A stretch of 35,732 nt of DNA, from NCBI GenBank assembly GCA_903930765.1, contig CAIYZV010000081.1, positions 1 to 35,732 on the forward strand, read 5' to 3'. Shown one piece after another: positions 25,744 through 34,191 of this stretch (positions within the stretch are counted from its first letter, which is position 1; every line of letters starts with the position of its first letter). The stretch comes from an uncultured Pirellula sp. Its GTDB lineage: Bacteria > Planctomycetota > Planctomycetia > Pirellulales > Pirellulaceae. The notes below the pieces were generated by a model. That model saw only the letters and a list, made by a program, of their open reading frames with translations, did not search any database and was not told where the DNA came from. The translations under genes were made by a program, and so were the position numbers.

Positions 25744-27336
25744 TTACAACTGCGGCTCTAACTCGATGGTTCCATCGGGAAGGACGTTTCCGTCGAGCCC
25801 TCGAAACTCAACGGTCATCTTTTTTGTTTTTCCATCGATCCGAATCGTGCCGAACGACTGCATCCCGGCCGATGGAGGGAGCGGTAGTTTCGTTCCTGGG
25901 TGAGGCGCCCACTGGAACTTCAACTCGGGACCGAACGTTCCATCGAGTTCATTGGGACCAAAGGTACCAGCATGAAGCGGACCAGCGACAAACTCCCAGA
26001 ACGGAAGGAAGCTGTTGGGGCGAGCTGCACGCTGTGGGTTGTAGTAATGCGCTGCCGCGTAGTGAATATCCGCTGTAATCCAAACCGTATTCCGAACCCC
26101 CGATTCCTTCATCCATGAGAGCAAATCCTGAATCTCCAACTCACGGCCCGATGGAATCCCCGGATCGCGATTGGAGACAGCTTCGTAATACGCCTCTCCC
26201 TCCATGTTGTCTCCAACGATAATCCCAAGAGGCATGTCGCTGCATATAACCTTCCATGTTGCGCGACTTGCAGCCAACGAGCGTTTCAACCAAGCCAACT
26301 GCTCAGCGCCTAGGATCGCGGAATCAGCCCGCAGGTCCGACTGATTGTTGGACGAGTTGGGCCCTCGGTATGTTCTCATATCCAGGAAGAAAAGGTCAAG
26401 CGATGGACCTCTCGATACCTGGCGATAAATCCTTAGTTCCCCGGAAGCAGACGGCAGGATCGGCGTGTATTCAAAAAACGCTTGCGTGGCACGATTCGCT
26501 AACTGAGAACCGTACTCCAAAGCATCGTATACGGCCGCATCACGACGCTTGCGAAGCATTTGCTGTGGATACCAATTGTTCGTTGTCTCATGGTCATCCC
26601 ACGCGACATAGAGTGGAACATTGCGATGGAACGATTGCATCGGTTTATCCATCAGGTTGTATTGATAGTTTCCTCGAAAATCGTCGAGCGTCGAAGCTGC
26701 ATGCGACTTGGCAGAAGTCACGACGTTTTTCCAAATCGTTCCATCCGTCAGTTTCATCTCTGCGGCAATCGGGTTGTCCGCATAAATCATGTCTCCAGAG
26801 TGGATAAAGAATTGAGGTGCAATCCGCTCGATGGCAGAGTAAATCCTCATTCCCCCCCACTCCAGATTGATCCCGAATCCTTGACCCGCCGTATCTCCCG
26901 ACCAAGCGAAAAAGAGATCGCCCTCGGTTTCCGAGGCGAGCTTCAAACGCCCTGCAATCGAATCACTGACGGTATTTCCAGCGCCGTCCCTGCCGCGGAA
27001 CGCAACGCGATAGAAAACATCAGCCCCACTCGGTAATCCTTGCAGGACTCCATGGGAGGTGAAATCACTCAGGGCATTTACGGGAGGAAATATAACGCGT
27101 CTGGGGTTTGAGAAGGACTCTGCGGTATCCCACTCCACCTCCATTTGCGATTCACAGTCAGAACGCCCCCAAATAACGGCGGAGTTCGATGTAACCTCTC
27201 CTGCCATGATTCCGTAAAGCTGTTTCGGAGCATCCACCCATGTCGCATGCGCCGCCCGAGCTAACGGATTGGCGATCAAAGCGGCGCTGAGAGAACCAGC
27301 ATGAAACGTTCGACGGTGAATTCGCTTTTCAGTCAT
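25744..27336 (-). CDS. PhoD-family alkaline phosphatase/phosphodiesterase, Tat-exported
   Basis: This 530-residue protein starts with a twin-arginine signal (HRRTF at Arg8-Arg9, then GSLSAALIANPLARAA) and is expected to be folded in the cytoplasm and exported. The N-terminal part is the Fn3-like PhoD_N domain (IMAGEVTSNSAVIWGRSD). The metallophosphatase domain follows, with ligand motifs FAWSGDTAGQG, IHSGDMIYADNP (Asp and the Tyr of PhoD), AWDDHETTNNW, ICSDMPLG and ITADIHYAAAHYY. PhoD enzymes use Fe and Ca to cleave phosphodiesters or phosphomonoesters during phosphate scavenging. The substrate cannot be told. Its start at 27336 is fixed by the signal peptide. Upstream TTGACA at about 25 bases before the ATG is too close to be its promoter. 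No Pho box was recognised. Confidence 0.9.
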   Translation of the reverse strand: MTEKRIHRRTFHAGSLSAALIANPLARAAHATWVDAPKQLYGIMAGEVTSNSAVIWGRSDCESQMEVEWDTAESFSNPRRVIFPPVNALSDFTSHGVLQGLPSGADVFYRVAFRGRDGAGNTVSDSIAGRLKLASETEGDLFFAWSGDTAGQGFGINLEWGGMRIYSAIERIAPQFFIHSGDMIYADNPIAAEMKLTDGTIWKNVVTSAKSHAASTLDDFRGNYQYNLMDKPMQSFHRNVPLYVAWDDHETTNNWYPQQMLRKRRDAAVYDALEYGSQLANRATQAFFEYTPILPSASGELRIYRQVSRGPSLDLFFLDMRTYRGPNSSNNQSDLRADSAILGAEQLAWLKRSLAASRATWKVICSDMPLGIIVGDNMEGEAYYEAVSNRDPGIPSGRELEIQDLLSWMKESGVRNTVWITADIHYAAAHYYNPQRAARPNSFLPFWEFVAGPLHAGTFGPNELDGTFGPELKFQWAPHPGTKLPLPPSAGMQSFGTIRIDGKTKKMTVEFRGLDGNVLPDGTIELEPQL

Positions 27337-27655
27337 GATGAAGCTATGTGGATGTCAAACATCTATTGAGTTTCGAAATGGTTGTTTCACGTCGCGGAAG
27401 CGATCACGCACATCCCGGTTAACCAAGACATTTGGATGGACGCGTTCCGCAAGACTTCAGGCGTCTAGAATCCAGGTTGTAATGATTCCTACCAAATCGA
27501 TGAAGTTTTTTTGTTGAATCCTTCGTGAATATCTTGCAACATTTCGCCGGCTTCAGTTCACCGCCCTCCGAAAAATTCCCTTAACGATTTTAAGAAAACC
27601 GATATCATGAGCACCCTCCAGACAGTTCATTTCTTCAGCTAATTCACTTCGGACC
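27337..27655. other. Divergent intergenic region
   Basis: About 320 bases between phoD-like (minus) and the PVC heme protein gene (plus). AT-rich runs occur around 27500-27545, but I see no convincing promoter pair, hairpin or repeat. A 74-codon minus frame reaching into the heme protein gene (27553-27777) has no recognisable features. Confidence 0.45.
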
Positions 27656-30600
27656 ATGCGTTTCAAATCGAGATTCTGGTTGGTTATCGTCACCGCAACC
27701 ATGGGGATGATTGCGTATCCTGCAACGGATTGCCTCGCGCAATCCTCGACTTCTGGAAAGGATAACGGCCAAACCACTCAACGCGACAACCCGGTTGCGG
27801 AAGTCCCCATTTTGGCGGAAGCGTCCGGCGAAGCGTCCAACGCCATCAAAGGGTTCAAGAAACCCGAAGGATGGCTCTGTGAACTTTTTGCTGCAGAGCC
27901 GATGACTGGGAATCCTGTCGCATTCACCATCGACGGCAAAGGACGAGTTTTTATTTGCGAGTCGTACCGTCAAGGCATCGGTGTCACGGATAATCGTTCG
28001 CACGATGCTGTCTGGCTCCAAGCGGACTTGTCCGCCATGACGGTCGAAGATCGCATCGCTTTCCACCGACGTCTGCTCGGGGAGCAACTCAAAGATTATG
28101 AGAGCAAGGACGACATCATTCGACTACTGCTGGACACCGATGGCGACAACGTCGCGGATGAATCAAAGGTTTTTGCGTCAGGGTTCAATGCACTTGAAGA
28201 TGGAACAGGCGCAGGAGTGTTGGTGCGAGGTGGAAAGGTTTACTACACGAACATACCAAACCTTTGGGAGTTGATCGATCGCGATGGCGATGGTGTTTCT
28301 GATGAACGGGTGTCGTTGGCGAATGGTTTCGGGGTTCGGGTGGCCTTTCGCGGCCACGACATGCACGGATTGGTGAACGGACCAGATGGGCGTCTTTATT
28401 TTTCTATCGGAGACCGAGGCTATCACGTCCAAACCCCGGATGGACTTCTTTCGGATCCAGAAAGCGGTGCGGTGTTCCGGTGCGATCCCGATGGGAGCAA
28501 TCTCGAAGTAATTGCGATGGGGCTTCGAAATCCCCAAGAGTTGGCCTTCGATGATTTTGGGAATCTTTTTACTGGGGACAACAACTCCGACTCCGGGGAT
28601 CGAGCGCGATGGGTCCACGTCGTTCGCGGTGGTGACACTGGTTGGCGCATGATGTATCAGTACATCCCCGACCGAGGCCCTTTCAATCGGGAGCATATTT
28701 GGTACCCCTACGATCAAGAGTCACCAGCATATACCGTCCCGCCGATTACGAACTTGAGCGATGGTCCATCTGGACTCGTGTGCTATCCAGGTACTGGACT
28801 CGACGAATCCTATCGCAATACGTTTTTCTTGGCCGATTTTCGCGGACAAGCCTCCAACAGCGGGATCCGTATGATTCGGATGGAACCTGATGGTGCGAGT
28901 TTTAAGGTAGTAGCTAACGAAGAGTTCCTCTGGAGTATCCTTGCGACCGACGTCGATTTCGCTCCGGACGGCGCGATGGTCGTCACCGATTGGGTGAATG
29001 GTTGGAATGGCGAGAACAAGGGACGCGTGTACCGTTTTTTCGATCCCCAGAGTTCGAAGGATTGGATTGTCCAAGAAACAAAGCGAATCCTAGGCGAGGG
29101 AATGCAAAACAAATCTGTCGAGGAACTGGAGAATTACTTGGTTCACCCAGACCGTCGAGTTCGACAAGAATCTCAATGGGAATTGGTAGCTCGCAACGAG
29201 GACGGACCTTTCCTGCGTGTAGCCAGCCGCGTTGGGCTCGATCCGGCATATAGGCTTCACGGCGTTTGGGGCCTGGGCCAACGGGCTCGTCAGATTAAGA
29301 AACTAGACTTACTCGCGGCAGAAAAACTGGTCGAACTTTCTGGTGACGCGGATGAGCGTTTAGCCGCACGCGCAATGGAAACACTTGGAGAAAGCGTTCG
29401 CTACAGTTCTGAGGCGACGGTCCGCGCACAGGCAATCGAAGCAGTGCGGCGCGGTCTGCAGGCCTCATCACCTGTTATTCAATTTGCTGCATGCATGGCA
29501 TCCGAGTCGATCCAAGACGATTCGTTGCTGCCTCAAATTTTGAAACTGATCGAAGCAAATCAGGATCGCGACCCAATATTGCGACATGCAACCATCATGG
29601 CATTGCGAGGAATCCCAACAACGCGACTCGTAATCGCATTATCGCAAAACCAAAGTCCTTCGGTGCGACTGGCCGCGGTGGTTGCATTGAGGAAAAAGAA
29701 AGACCCAGGGCTCGCCGCTTTTCTTAACGACGCGTCGATGATCGTGGTGCGTGAAGTGGTTCGAGCCATTCACGATCAACCACAACTCCATGGGCTGCTC
29801 CCTTCTCTCGCGGAAAAAATTGTCGGTGTTGCAAACGATGATGCGATCGTCCGGCGCGTACTCAATGCCAATTTCCGGCTTGGACAAACGAGCCATGCAC
29901 TGCGTTTAGCCGAGTTTGCAGCCTCGTCGGATTGCGATCCAAAGTATCGCGTAGAGGCCTTGGAAATGCTTTCAAACTGGGGTGAACCTGGCCAAAACGA
30001 CCGCGTCATGAATCGTTTCTTACCGTTAGACGCACGCGATACCAAGGGAGCGATCGAGGCTCTGCGTAACAACCTGGAGGCACTCGCAGCGACCCCAGCT
30101 TCGATTCGGGACAAATTCCTAGAGGTTGGTGCCAAGTACGGTATCGATGGCATCGGCAAACTGGTTGAAGCAAGCTTCAATGATCCATCGAACCCACAGA
30201 GTAGGCGAGCAGCAGCATTAACTGCGCTAGCCGCGATCGAACCCGACAAAGTTCGCGCACGGATCGAAACGGTCCTCGCAGACCCGTCGGTCAACGTTCG
30301 TATCGCAGCCTTACGTGCCGCCGTTCAACTATCTCCGGACAAAGCGCTCGCACAGATCGAAAAGGTTCTTGATTCGAACGAGTCCACAGAACGCCAAGCT
30401 GCTTGGGATTCCATACCATCACTCCCACCATCACCGGCAAGAGATCAACTCCTGATAAACGCATGGAAACAATTCTCTGATGGCTTAATACCTACGGATT
30501 GCCGACTGGAGGCATTCGAAACCTTTGACAAATGCATCCCTGAATCGTTGCGGGCTGCGTGGAACACACGCGCAGAGAAGCTCGCATTGCTGAAGCAGGA

Positions 30601-31111
30601 AAAGCCTGTCGCTTACTTCGACGACTGCCTAGAAGGCGGAAACGTCGATGCTGGACGGCTCCTATTCTTTACCAAATCCTCCTTGTCCTGCGTTCGATGC
30701 CATAAAGTTGGAAGGACTGGGGGAGAAGTGGGTCCAAATCTCTCTGAGATCGGAATAAAAAAGGGAACCGAGTATTTACTCGAAGCCATCGTTGCTCCCA
30801 ATGCAACCATCGCAGACGGATTCAAGACCATGATTGTCCAAGATGAGGAAGGGGAAATCTTCTCTGGAATCCTTAAGAAAGAAGACTCCGAAAACCTTAT
30901 TTTGCTCGACGCACAAGGCGCATTGATAACAATTCCAGTGGACACCATCGAAGGTCGTCGCGACGGACTTTCCTCAATGCCAGCCGATTTGGTGAAGTAC
31001 CTCAACAGGCGGGAACTGAGAGATTTGGTTGCGTACCTGAAATCGCTCGATGGAACCCCCGAAGCCAACTTAGGAGTTTTCGAGCGAGAAGGTGGGCATC
31101 AACTCAAATAG
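27656..31111 (+). CDS. PVC-type heme-binding CxxCH protein with propeller and HEAT-like repeats
   Basis: This 1151-residue exported protein has a signal peptide (FWLVIVTATMGMIAYPATDCLAQ). Residues about 60-470 form a glucose/sorbosone-dehydrogenase-like beta-propeller, with conserved GRVFICESYRQG, DTDGDNVADESKVF, GPDGRLYFSIGDRG, GLRNPQELAFDDFGNLFTGD and PDGAMVVTDWVNGW. Residues about 480-960 are HEAT-like helical repeats. The C-terminus is a cytochrome c domain with one heme motif, CVRCHKVG (about 1012), and the GEVGPNLSEIG and EAIVAPNATIADGF segments, including the usual axial-ligand region. This layout is the 'putative membrane-bound dehydrogenase' family of Planctomycetes and Verrucomicrobia. 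It probably oxidises a sugar-like substrate and passes electrons to its heme, but no member I know of has a proven reaction. The ATG at 27656 lacks a Shine-Dalgarno. It is a single gene followed 73 bases later by RNase R. Confidence 0.92.
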   Translation: MRFKSRFWLVIVTATMGMIAYPATDCLAQSSTSGKDNGQTTQRDNPVAEVPILAEASGEASNAIKGFKKPEGWLCELFAAEPMTGNPVAFTIDGKGRVFICESYRQGIGVTDNRSHDAVWLQADLSAMTVEDRIAFHRRLLGEQLKDYESKDDIIRLLLDTDGDNVADESKVFASGFNALEDGTGAGVLVRGGKVYYTNIPNLWELIDRDGDGVSDERVSLANGFGVRVAFRGHDMHGLVNGPDGRLYFSIGDRGYHVQTPDGLLSDPESGAVFRCDPDGSNLEVIAMGLRNPQELAFDDFGNLFTGDNNSDSGDRARWVHVVRGGDTGWRMMYQYIPDRGPFNREHIWYPYDQESPAYTVPPITNLSDGPSGLVCYPGTGLDESYRNTFFLADFRGQASNSGIRMIRMEPDGASFKVVANEEFLWSILATDVDFAPDGAMVVTDWVNGWNGENKGRVYRFFDPQSSKDWIVQETKRILGEGMQNKSVEELENYLVHPDRRVRQESQWELVARNEDGPFLRVASRVGLDPAYRLHGVWGLGQRARQIKKLDLLAAEKLVELSGDADERLAARAMETLGESVRYSSEATVRAQAIEAVRRGLQASSPVIQFAACMASESIQDDSLLPQILKLIEANQDRDPILRHATIMALRGIPTTRLVIALSQNQSPSVRLAAVVALRKKKDPGLAAFLNDASMIVVREVVRAIHDQPQLHGLLPSLAEKIVGVANDDAIVRRVLNANFRLGQTSHALRLAEFAASSDCDPKYRVEALEMLSNWGEPGQNDRVMNRFLPLDARDTKGAIEALRNNLEALAATPASIRDKFLEVGAKYGIDGIGKLVEASFNDPSNPQSRRAAALTALAAIEPDKVRARIETVLADPSVNVRIAALRAAVQLSPDKALAQIEKVLDSNESTERQAAWDSIPSLPPSPARDQLLINAWKQFSDGLIPTDCRLEAFETFDKCIPESLRAAWNTRAEKLALLKQEKPVAYFDDCLEGGNVDAGRLLFFTKSSLSCVRCHKVGRTGGEVGPNLSEIGIKKGTEYLLEAIVAPNATIADGFKTMIVQDEEGEIFSGILKKEDSENLILLDAQGALITIPVDTIEGRRDGLSSMPADLVKYLNRRELRDLVAYLKSLDGTPEANLGVFEREGGHQLK

Positions 31112-31184
31112 CAGTCCAGGATTCTTTCCAGGATTGAGCCAGTACGATTAACGAATTGCATACCGATGGAGTATCCTAATAGGT

Positions 31185-33620
31185 ATGAATACACCCTCCC
31201 TTTCCGATCGGATCCTCACTCTCGTCTACGCTGCAGAATATCGCCCCTGCAAACCTCGCATGATCCTCAAGCAATTGGAATTGCCCGACGAGGACTATCG
31301 GGAACTGCGCCGCGCGATCCGGAAGTTGGTCCAGCAAGGTCGTTTGTTGTTCGGCGCGAACCATATCATCAATAAACCAGGGACGCCCGCAGCGATACCC
31401 ACAAAGAAACAGAAGCAAAAAAGAGAACGTTTCTCCGCAAACAGCGAACGCACATCCTCTGACCTCGCTCCAGAAACTGCTGATACTCCATCTACCGATC
31501 CCTCGGATATGGCCCGTGGAGAACCAAGTCCTGATGACGAGACAGGCTTGGAATATCGCGTGGAGAATAACAAGCCTTCGTCGTTAATTCAACTTCCAAA
31601 AGAAGTCGTTGGCATCTTTAGGTCATCCCCGTCTGGAACTTTTGGTTTTGTCGAGATTCCTCGCGGAACCGGCGTCGTACTCCCGGATATCTTCATCCCT
31701 GAATGGGCTAAGAAGAACACGATGGACGGAGACTCCGTCCGAGTTCAGCTAAAAAAGCCGGATCGTCAAGGCCGACTCGAGGGTGAGATTACGGAAATCG
31801 TATCGAGGAAGCGGCGGCAGTTTACCGGCACTTTTCAAATCGAGGATGAAAAATCCTTTGTATGGCTCGATGGAGCAAAATTGGAACACCCCGTCAGCGT
31901 TGGAGATATCCGAGGACTGCCCCTGGAGAGCAACGATAAAGTTATCGTCGAACTGGTGCATTTTCCGGATGAGTTCCAACCTGGTGAAGCGGTTATTCTG
32001 AAAGTTCTCGGCAGCATCAAGAATCCCGCTGTCGATACGATGGCGGTCATCTATCAATTCGGACTCCCGGAAGAATTCCCCGAGTCCGTACTGGAGGATG
32101 CACGAACCCATGCGGATCGTTTCGATGAAAATACGATTCCAGAGGGGAGAAAAGACCTTACTGCCGTCCCGACATTGACGATTGACCCTGTTGACGCTCG
32201 CGACTTCGATGACGCAATTTCCCTTTGCAGGAATGAAAAAGGAAATTGGGAACTCCAAGTCCACATCGCGGATGTCTCGTTCTTTGTTCCCGAAGGTAGT
32301 CCACTCGATGAGGAAGCCAAATCGCGGGGCAATAGTGTTTACTTGCCGGATCGCGTCATTCCGATGTTGCCGGAAACGATCAGCAACCACCTAGCCTCAC
32401 TGCAACCTGATCGAAAACGATTGGCAAAAACTGTTTTCATGGAATACACGCCCGATGGCGTCTTGGTCCATACGACTGTTTTCAACAGTGTTATCCAGAA
32501 TGCCCATCGATTCAACTATGAACAAATTGACCAGTACCTAGAGGATCGAGAACCGTGGAGAGAACGGTTAACTCCGTCAATTTTCCAATTAGTGGCGGAC
32601 ATGCATGCCTTGGCGATGCTTCTCAGAGCTATCCGAAAGCGGAATGGCTCAGTCGAACTCACCTTGCCCGAAGTCAAAATCGACTTGGACCGCAGCGGCA
32701 AGGTCAAAGGAGCTCATGTGGTGGAATACACAGAGAGCCACCAGATCATCGAAGAGTTCATGCTAGCCGCCAACCAAGCGGTCGCGAGTTGGCTCGACTC
32801 TCTCCAGCTTCCATTCTTGAGACGAGCTCATGCGCCTCCCGATCGCATGAAGGTTCGGCGACTGACCGAGTTTGTTCGCGCCCTTGGCATCCCTGCAGAG
32901 GATATGCAAGATCGCTTTGAAATCCAGCGTGTTGTCGATTCTGTCAAAGGAAAAACCACCGAATATGCAGTCAACTATGCGATTCTAAAAAGCATGTCCA
33001 AGGCGGTTTACCAATGCGCGTTCGAGCGGCATTATGCCCTCAACATGTCTCACTACTGCCACTTCACGAGCCCTATCCGACGTTATCCGGATCTCGTCGT
33101 TCATCGCATCGTTGAAAAACTGATCGAAGGGAAAAATGCGAAAGAGAACAGCGAAGTCTTAGAAACGATCGGACAGCAGTGCAGCAACACCGAGCAAACC
33201 GCAGAGAATGCCGAGCGAGAATTGGTGCGGGTCAAACTGCTGCATTTCCTCGAAAAGAAAATCGGTGAAATGCTTACAGGCATCGTCTCTGGCGTCCGAG
33301 CCAATGGCTTGACCGTCCGCGGCGTCGAAATACCCGTTGACGGATTGATACCAACAGAACGATTACCACAAGACAGATATCGATTCGATCGGGATACCCA
33401 TACACTCGAAGGCTACCGCACAGGAAATCGCTTCCGCTTAGGAGACGAACTCATCGTCCGTATTGAAAGCGTGAACTTGGCGAGGCGGCAGTTGCTGTTC
33501 CGATTGGAAAAAGTGACTCACCATGCCGAGCCCCTCGCGTGGAAAAGCCGCAAGAAAGCGGGCGACGGCAAGTTCAAGTCCAAGGGAAAACCCGAAGGCA
33601 AGAAAAAACGTCGACGTTAG
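31185..33620 (+). CDS. rnr: Ribonuclease R
   Basis: This 811-residue 3'-to-5' exoribonuclease degrades structured RNA in the cytoplasm. Domains in order: an N-terminal winged-helix region (about 5-60, ILKQLELPDEDYRELRRAIRKLV); a charged Lys/Ser/Asp-rich linker (about 65-130); two cold-shock OB folds (VVGIFRSSPSGTFGFVEIPRG, then RRQFTGTFQIE); the RNB catalytic domain, with the metal-binding Asp cluster in TIDPVDARDFDDAIS (about 330-345) and the late SHYCHFTSPIRRYPDLVVHR; an S1 domain (about 690-770, MLTGIVSGVRANGLTVRGVEIPVDGL); and a strongly basic tail ending KKKRRR. The tail and the N-terminal winged helix distinguish RNase R from RNase II. Start at 31185 gives MNTPSLSDRI with no upstream alternative needed. 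Its linker is longer than in most homologues. Confidence 0.93.
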   Translation: MNTPSLSDRILTLVYAAEYRPCKPRMILKQLELPDEDYRELRRAIRKLVQQGRLLFGANHIINKPGTPAAIPTKKQKQKRERFSANSERTSSDLAPETADTPSTDPSDMARGEPSPDDETGLEYRVENNKPSSLIQLPKEVVGIFRSSPSGTFGFVEIPRGTGVVLPDIFIPEWAKKNTMDGDSVRVQLKKPDRQGRLEGEITEIVSRKRRQFTGTFQIEDEKSFVWLDGAKLEHPVSVGDIRGLPLESNDKVIVELVHFPDEFQPGEAVILKVLGSIKNPAVDTMAVIYQFGLPEEFPESVLEDARTHADRFDENTIPEGRKDLTAVPTLTIDPVDARDFDDAISLCRNEKGNWELQVHIADVSFFVPEGSPLDEEAKSRGNSVYLPDRVIPMLPETISNHLASLQPDRKRLAKTVFMEYTPDGVLVHTTVFNSVIQNAHRFNYEQIDQYLEDREPWRERLTPSIFQLVADMHALAMLLRAIRKRNGSVELTLPEVKIDLDRSGKVKGAHVVEYTESHQIIEEFMLAANQAVASWLDSLQLPFLRRAHAPPDRMKVRRLTEFVRALGIPAEDMQDRFEIQRVVDSVKGKTTEYAVNYAILKSMSKAVYQCAFERHYALNMSHYCHFTSPIRRYPDLVVHRIVEKLIEGKNAKENSEVLETIGQQCSNTEQTAENAERELVRVKLLHFLEKKIGEMLTGIVSGVRANGLTVRGVEIPVDGLIPTERLPQDRYRFDRDTHTLEGYRTGNRFRLGDELIVRIESVNLARRQLLFRLEKVTHHAEPLAWKSRKKAGDGKFKSKGKPEGKKKRRR

Positions 33621-33655
33621 TTTTTGCTTCGTCGCGATCCCAACAAGCGACGTAT

Positions 33656-33691
33656 CTACAGGACCTCGAAGATCTACAGGACCTCGAAGAT
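33656..33691 (+). repeat. 18-bp tandem duplication at the 3' end of the RidA gene
   Basis: CTACAGGACCTCGAAGAT occurs twice in direct succession (33656-33673 and 33674-33691). The right copy encodes the last five codons and the stop of the RidA-like gene on the minus strand (Ile-Phe-Glu-Val-Leu-stop); the left copy repeats them just past the stop. Confidence 0.9.
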
Positions 33692-34111
33692 CGCTTCGAC
33701 CTCGACCGCAGATCCAGTAGGTATCTGTGCAAAGCCCAGCGCGCTGCGGGCATGAAAGCCGTTGGTGGTCTTTCCGTAGATTTCATGGAGCAAATCACTG
33801 CATCCATTCACCACCAAATGCTGCTCATGAAACTCCAGGGTCGAGTTAACGCAACCTAGGAGCTTGAGGACACGAAGTCCATCCAACGTACCATGGAAGT
33901 TCCAAATTGAGTTTAGAATCTTCTCAGCGCATTCTCTCGCAGCTTGTTTGCCTTGATCGACCGTGAGGCCTGCACCAAGCTTTCCTTTCATGTCGCTAAC
34001 GTGCCCCGAGGTCATCAGAAGATTCCCGGTGCGCACGACCATCGCTAAATACCCAGGCTGCTGCTTGGTAAATTGAATCCCTAGCGATTCCGCTTTTTGC
34101 TGTGGTGTCAT
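33674..34111 (-). CDS. RidA/YjgF-family protein
   Basis: This 145-residue protein belongs to the RidA (YjgF/YER057c/UK114) family, trimers that hydrolyse reactive enamine/imine intermediates or act as related deaminases. The frame extends to a TTG at 34180, but the ATG at 34111 gives the standard length and opening (MTPQQKAESLGI). Recognisable segments are VRTGNLLMTSGHVSD near the N-terminus, ARECAEKILNSI, VLKLLGCVNS, LVVNGCSDLLHEIYG, the FHARSALGFAQIP strand with the conserved Arg, and the final VEVEAIFEV. This is the longer 'SGH' branch, which is often of unknown substrate. It lies 80 bases after the Gfo/Idh/MocA gene on the same strand, so both may share a transcript. The 3' end carries an 18-bp duplication. 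Confidence 0.85.
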   Translation of the reverse strand: MTPQQKAESLGIQFTKQQPGYLAMVVRTGNLLMTSGHVSDMKGKLGAGLTVDQGKQAARECAEKILNSIWNFHGTLDGLRVLKLLGCVNSTLEFHEQHLVVNGCSDLLHEIYGKTTNGFHARSALGFAQIPTGSAVEVEAIFEVL

Positions 34112-34191
34112 TGTTGATTCATTGATTGCCACGAATGGCGTTGAGTTTTGAAAAAGTAACGATCGAAAACGAGAAGCCAAAGGCGATAGGC

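Noticed and set aside
27340-27370. Perfect TTGACA upstream of the PhoD-like gene on the minus strand
   Set aside because: It lies about 25 bases before the ATG, so a -10 element would fall on the start codon.
27553-27777. 74-codon minus-strand frame upstream of the PVC heme protein
   Set aside because: It overlaps the signal peptide region of a secure gene in antisense, has no recognisable motif, and no good start.
33630-33652. Inverted repeat CGTCGC...GCGACG after the RNase R stop
   Set aside because: The stem is only six pairs with an 11-base loop and no T-run follows it on either strand, so I do not call it a terminator.
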